Part shown: positions 61,795 through 64,000 of the stretch, one piece after another
Position numbering within the stretch: the stretch's first letter is position 1
Layout of the letters: each line of letters opens with the position of its first letter
Assembly: GCA_910586705.1 (NCBI GenBank)
Contig: CAJUJK010000013.1
Span: 1-64,000 of the forward strand
Origin: an uncultured Lachnospiraceae bacterium
GTDB taxonomy: Bacteria; Bacillota; Clostridia; Lachnospirales; Lachnospiraceae
DNA length: 64,000 nucleotides
Reading direction: 5' to 3'
Program-made: the position numbers and the translations under genes
Notes under the pieces: generated by a model
Database searches by the model: none
Told to the model about the DNA's origin: nothing
Seen by the model: only the letters and a program-made list of their open reading frames with translations

Positions 61795-63126
61795 ATGAAC
61801 TACCGTGAAGCCATGCAGTATGTGGACGAGCTGCGTCCTCTTGGCAGCGTCATGGGTTTGGACACCATGCGCCGGCTGTGCGCCGCGCTGGGCGACCCGC
61901 AGGAGAGGCTGAAGTTTGTACATATCGCCGGCACCAACGGCAAGGGTTCCACCCTCGCCTATATTTCCACGATCATGCAGGAGGCGGGATACCGGGTCGG
62001 CAGATATATCTCGCCCACTGTGAAGGACTATCGGGAACGGTTTCAGGTGAACGGGCGGGAGATCACGCAGGCGGGGCTGTGCAAGTATCTGGAGCCGGTG
62101 AAAGCGGCGGCGGCGCGGATGGCGGCGGAAGGTGGTGCGCATCCCACGCTCTTTGAGGTGGAGACGGCGGTTGCCTTTTTATATTTTCTGGACAGGGAAT
62201 GCGATCTGGTGGTGCTGGAGACAGGGCTTGGCGGTGCGCTGGACGCGACGAATGTGGTCAGTACGACACTGGCGGCAGTTTTTTCCTCCATCAGCATGGA
62301 TCATATGGACATTCTCGGAGAGAGTCTGGAGGAGATCGCGCTGGCGAAGGCGGGCATTATAAAAAACAAGTGTTATGTTGTGTCGGTAAAACAGGACCCG
62401 GAAGTGATGAAAGTTCTGCGTCAGTCCGCCCTTATCAAAAAAGGGAAGTTTCTGACGGCGGATCTGTCGCGCGCAAAGCGGATCAGGTACGGCGTGGAGA
62501 AGCAGCGCTTTGATTATGACAAATACAAAGATCTGGAGATTTCCATGCCCGGGCAGTTCCAGATCGAAAATGCGGTTCTGGCGGTGGAGACGGTTCTCGC
62601 GCTTACAAGGTGCGGGTTTCGTGTGCCGGAGGAGAAACTTAGACAGGGGCTTGTGCAGACGAGATGGCACGGCAGGTTCGACGTGATTGCGAAGCGGCCG
62701 TTATTTATTGCGGACGGGGCGCACAACGAGGATGCCGCCAAAAAATTGGCGGAAAGTATCCGTTTTTATTTTACAAACAGGAAAATAATTTATATAATGG
62801 GAATGTTACAGGACAAAGAATATGACAAGGTGATTCGGCATACTTTTGAACTGGCGTCCCATATCATTACCGTAACGCCGCCCATTAAGGAGCGCGCTCT
62901 GCCGGCGCTTGAGCTGGCGCAGACGGCGCGGGAGTATCACAGAGCCGTGACTGCGGCGGACAGCGTGCAGGAGGCGGTGGAAATCGCGTATCTCCTGACA
63001 GGAAAAGATAAGGATGCCGTTATCGTTGCCTTCGGCTCTCTCTCCTATCTGGGAGAACTGATGGATATAGTCGGGCACAGAGATACGATCAGGAGAGACA
63101 GTCATGGTAGATCAGACAAAAATTAA
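61795..63126 (+). CDS. folC: Folylpolyglutamate/dihydrofolate synthase
   Basis: This 443-residue ATP-dependent ligase adds glutamate to folates (and may make dihydrofolate). The ATP site is HIAGTNGKGSTLAYI, followed by TVKDYRERFQVNGREI, LETGLGGALDATNV and DHMDILG; the C-terminal domain has FIADGAHNEDAAKKL. ATG 61795 follows AGGGGAGA; ATG 61750 is in frame but has no site. The end overlaps folE by 23 bases, so folC, folE and folP form a folate operon. Confidence 0.95.
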   Translation: MNYREAMQYVDELRPLGSVMGLDTMRRLCAALGDPQERLKFVHIAGTNGKGSTLAYISTIMQEAGYRVGRYISPTVKDYRERFQVNGREITQAGLCKYLEPVKAAAARMAAEGGAHPTLFEVETAVAFLYFLDRECDLVVLETGLGGALDATNVVSTTLAAVFSSISMDHMDILGESLEEIALAKAGIIKNKCYVVSVKQDPEVMKVLRQSALIKKGKFLTADLSRAKRIRYGVEKQRFDYDKYKDLEISMPGQFQIENAVLAVETVLALTRCGFRVPEEKLRQGLVQTRWHGRFDVIAKRPLFIADGAHNEDAAKKLAESIRFYFTNRKIIYIMGMLQDKEYDKVIRHTFELASHIITVTPPIKERALPALELAQTAREYHRAVTAADSVQEAVEIAYLLTGKDKDAVIVAFGSLSYLGELMDIVGHRDTIRRDSHGRSDKN

Positions 63127-63691
63127 AGAGGCGGTCAGACTGCTTTTAGAGGGCATCGGCGAGGATGTGGACAGAGAGGGTCTGCGGGAGACGCCGGACA
63201 GAATTGCCCGCATGTACGGGGAAATCTTTGCGGGGATGGAGGAGAATGCGGGAGAGCATCTGGCGAAGACGTTTGCCGTCGCGAGTAATGAGATCGTTCT
63301 CGTAAAAAATATCACCTTTTATTCTACTTGCGAACATCATCTCATGCCGTTTTACGGGAAGGCGCATATCGCCTATCTTCCGGACGGGAAGGTGGTGGGC
63401 TTGAGCAAGCTGGCGAGGACGGTGGAGGTTTACGCCAGAAGACCCCAGATTCAGGAGCAGATGACGATCCAGATCGTGGAAGCGGTTATGGAGCATTTAA
63501 AGCCGCAGGGGGCGATCGTCATGCTGGAGGCGGAGCACCTCTGTATGACCATGCGGGGGGTGGAGAAACCCGGCAGCAGAACGATGACGCTGGCGTCCAG
63601 AGGCTGCTTTCAGAAAGACCCGAAGTGGCAGGAACTGTTTTTCCGCATGATCGGGGAAGAAAAAGTGTATAATCAGGATTTAGCAAAGTAA
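63104..63691 (+). CDS. folE: GTP cyclohydrolase I
   Basis: This 195-residue enzyme converts GTP to dihydroneopterin triphosphate, the first step of folate synthesis. The zinc and active-site residues are in YSTCEHHLMPFYGKAHIAYLP and LEAEHLCMTMRGVEKPGS. Length is normal. The ATG is inside the folC end, with AGGAGAGA upstream. folP follows after 49 bases. Confidence 0.97.
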   Translation: MVDQTKIKEAVRLLLEGIGEDVDREGLRETPDRIARMYGEIFAGMEENAGEHLAKTFAVASNEIVLVKNITFYSTCEHHLMPFYGKAHIAYLPDGKVVGLSKLARTVEVYARRPQIQEQMTIQIVEAVMEHLKPQGAIVMLEAEHLCMTMRGVEKPGSRTMTLASRGCFQKDPKWQELFFRMIGEEKVYNQDLAK

Positions 63692-63740
63692 AATCCTGTG
63701 GATAAGTAGTCATACAATAAAGAACACGGAGGGTAGGAAA

Positions 63741-64000
63741 ATGAGGATAGGACAGAGGGATTTCAGAACAAAAGGACATGCTTATGTGATGGGAATACTC
63801 AACATAACACCCGATTCTTTTTCTGACGGAGGAAAATACAACGATCTGGATCAGGCATTATATCATGTAGAACAGATGATAACAGATGGTATGGATATCG
63901 TGGATGTGGGCGGGGAGTCCACAAGACCCGGTTACATGCAGATTTCTGTGCAGGAGGAGATCGACAGGGTGGCTCCGGTGATCGAGGCGATTAAATCCAG
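63741..64000 (+). CDS. folP: Dihydropteroate synthase, 5' part (runs off the window)
   Basis: The first 86 codons are visible. MGILNITPDSFSDGGKYN and DIVDVGGESTRPGY are the pterin-binding signatures of dihydropteroate synthase, which joins a pterin to p-aminobenzoate and is the sulfonamide target. GGAGGGTAGG precedes the ATG. The frame is still open at base 64000. Confidence 0.95.
   Translation, partial: MRIGQRDFRTKGHAYVMGILNITPDSFSDGGKYNDLDQALYHVEQMITDGMDIVDVGGESTRPGYMQISVQEEIDRVAPVIEAIKS

Noticed and set aside
1..64000. CRISPR array
   Set aside because: No regularly spaced direct repeats with unique spacers and no cas genes were seen; the only arrays are coding tandem repeats in the surface gene.

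Overview
The window looks like the chromosome of a low-to-medium GC Firmicute of class Clostridia, most likely a Lachnospiraceae gut anaerobe. The evidence is a Gram-positive-type polC, a pyrB-pyrI pair, bactofilin, and the gene orders pyrH-frr / uppS-cdsA-dxr-rseP / ispG-polC and rimP-nusA-ylxR-ylxQ-infB-rbfA-nrnA-truB-ribF / rpsO-pnp. Promoters are ordinary sigma-A types with 17-base spacers. All assignments are from reading the sequence; no database search was run.

Layout. Bases 1-5.2 kb are the right end of an integrative (probably conjugative) element: a large Cys/His-rich protein of unknown function whose start is uncertain, an excisionase, and a Tn916-type tyrosine integrase. A 34-codon 3' gene remnant and a terminator lie at the junction with the host. 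From 5.4 to 9.9 kb are a nitrilase-family hydrolase on the minus strand with a structured leader, a CE4 polysaccharide deacetylase, a bactofilin, pyrH and frr. From 10 to 14 kb are uppS, cdsA, dxr and rseP (lipid carrier, phospholipid, isoprenoid and membrane proteolysis genes). From 14.1 to 26.6 kb is a block that separates rseP from ispG-polC: a small transcription unit with a 56-codon ORF, a 10-kb surface-protein gene interrupted by one in-frame TAG, and a PP2C phosphatase / Ser-Thr kinase pair. ispG-polC follow, then a cytidylate-kinase-like gene, a polar amino acid ABC transporter and tRNA-Glu(CUC).

From 35.6 to about 40.3 kb, directly behind the tRNA, is an AT-rich island of small, broken and chimeric genes: an HU fragment, a NUMOD4-like membrane protein, a VapBC-like toxin-antitoxin pair, a frameshifted mobile-element gene, a resolvase start fused out of frame to a PD-(D/E)XK-like nuclease, and a coiled-coil protein. 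A beta-lactamase-fold hydrolase and a large polytopic membrane protein come next. From 43 to 58.5 kb is the translation/ribosome cluster rimP to pnp, with a Na/Pi cotransporter, an NlpC/P60 SH3 hydrolase, a small membrane protein and an HD-GYP protein interspersed. The right end carries pyrBI and a nitroreductase on the minus strand, two small membrane-related genes, and folC-folE-folP; folP runs off the window.

The most interesting signals are: the amber codon that separates the export signal from the membrane anchor of the giant surface protein; an inverted repeat around the integrase promoter; a promoter with two 13-base direct repeats spaced 21 bases apart driving a short terminated RNA with a small ORF; terminator-like hairpins in several leaders (nitrilase, ABC transporter, rimP, pyrB); a two-hairpin interspersed repeat seen after frr and before pnp; and the recombined resolvase/nuclease junction in the tRNA-Glu island.
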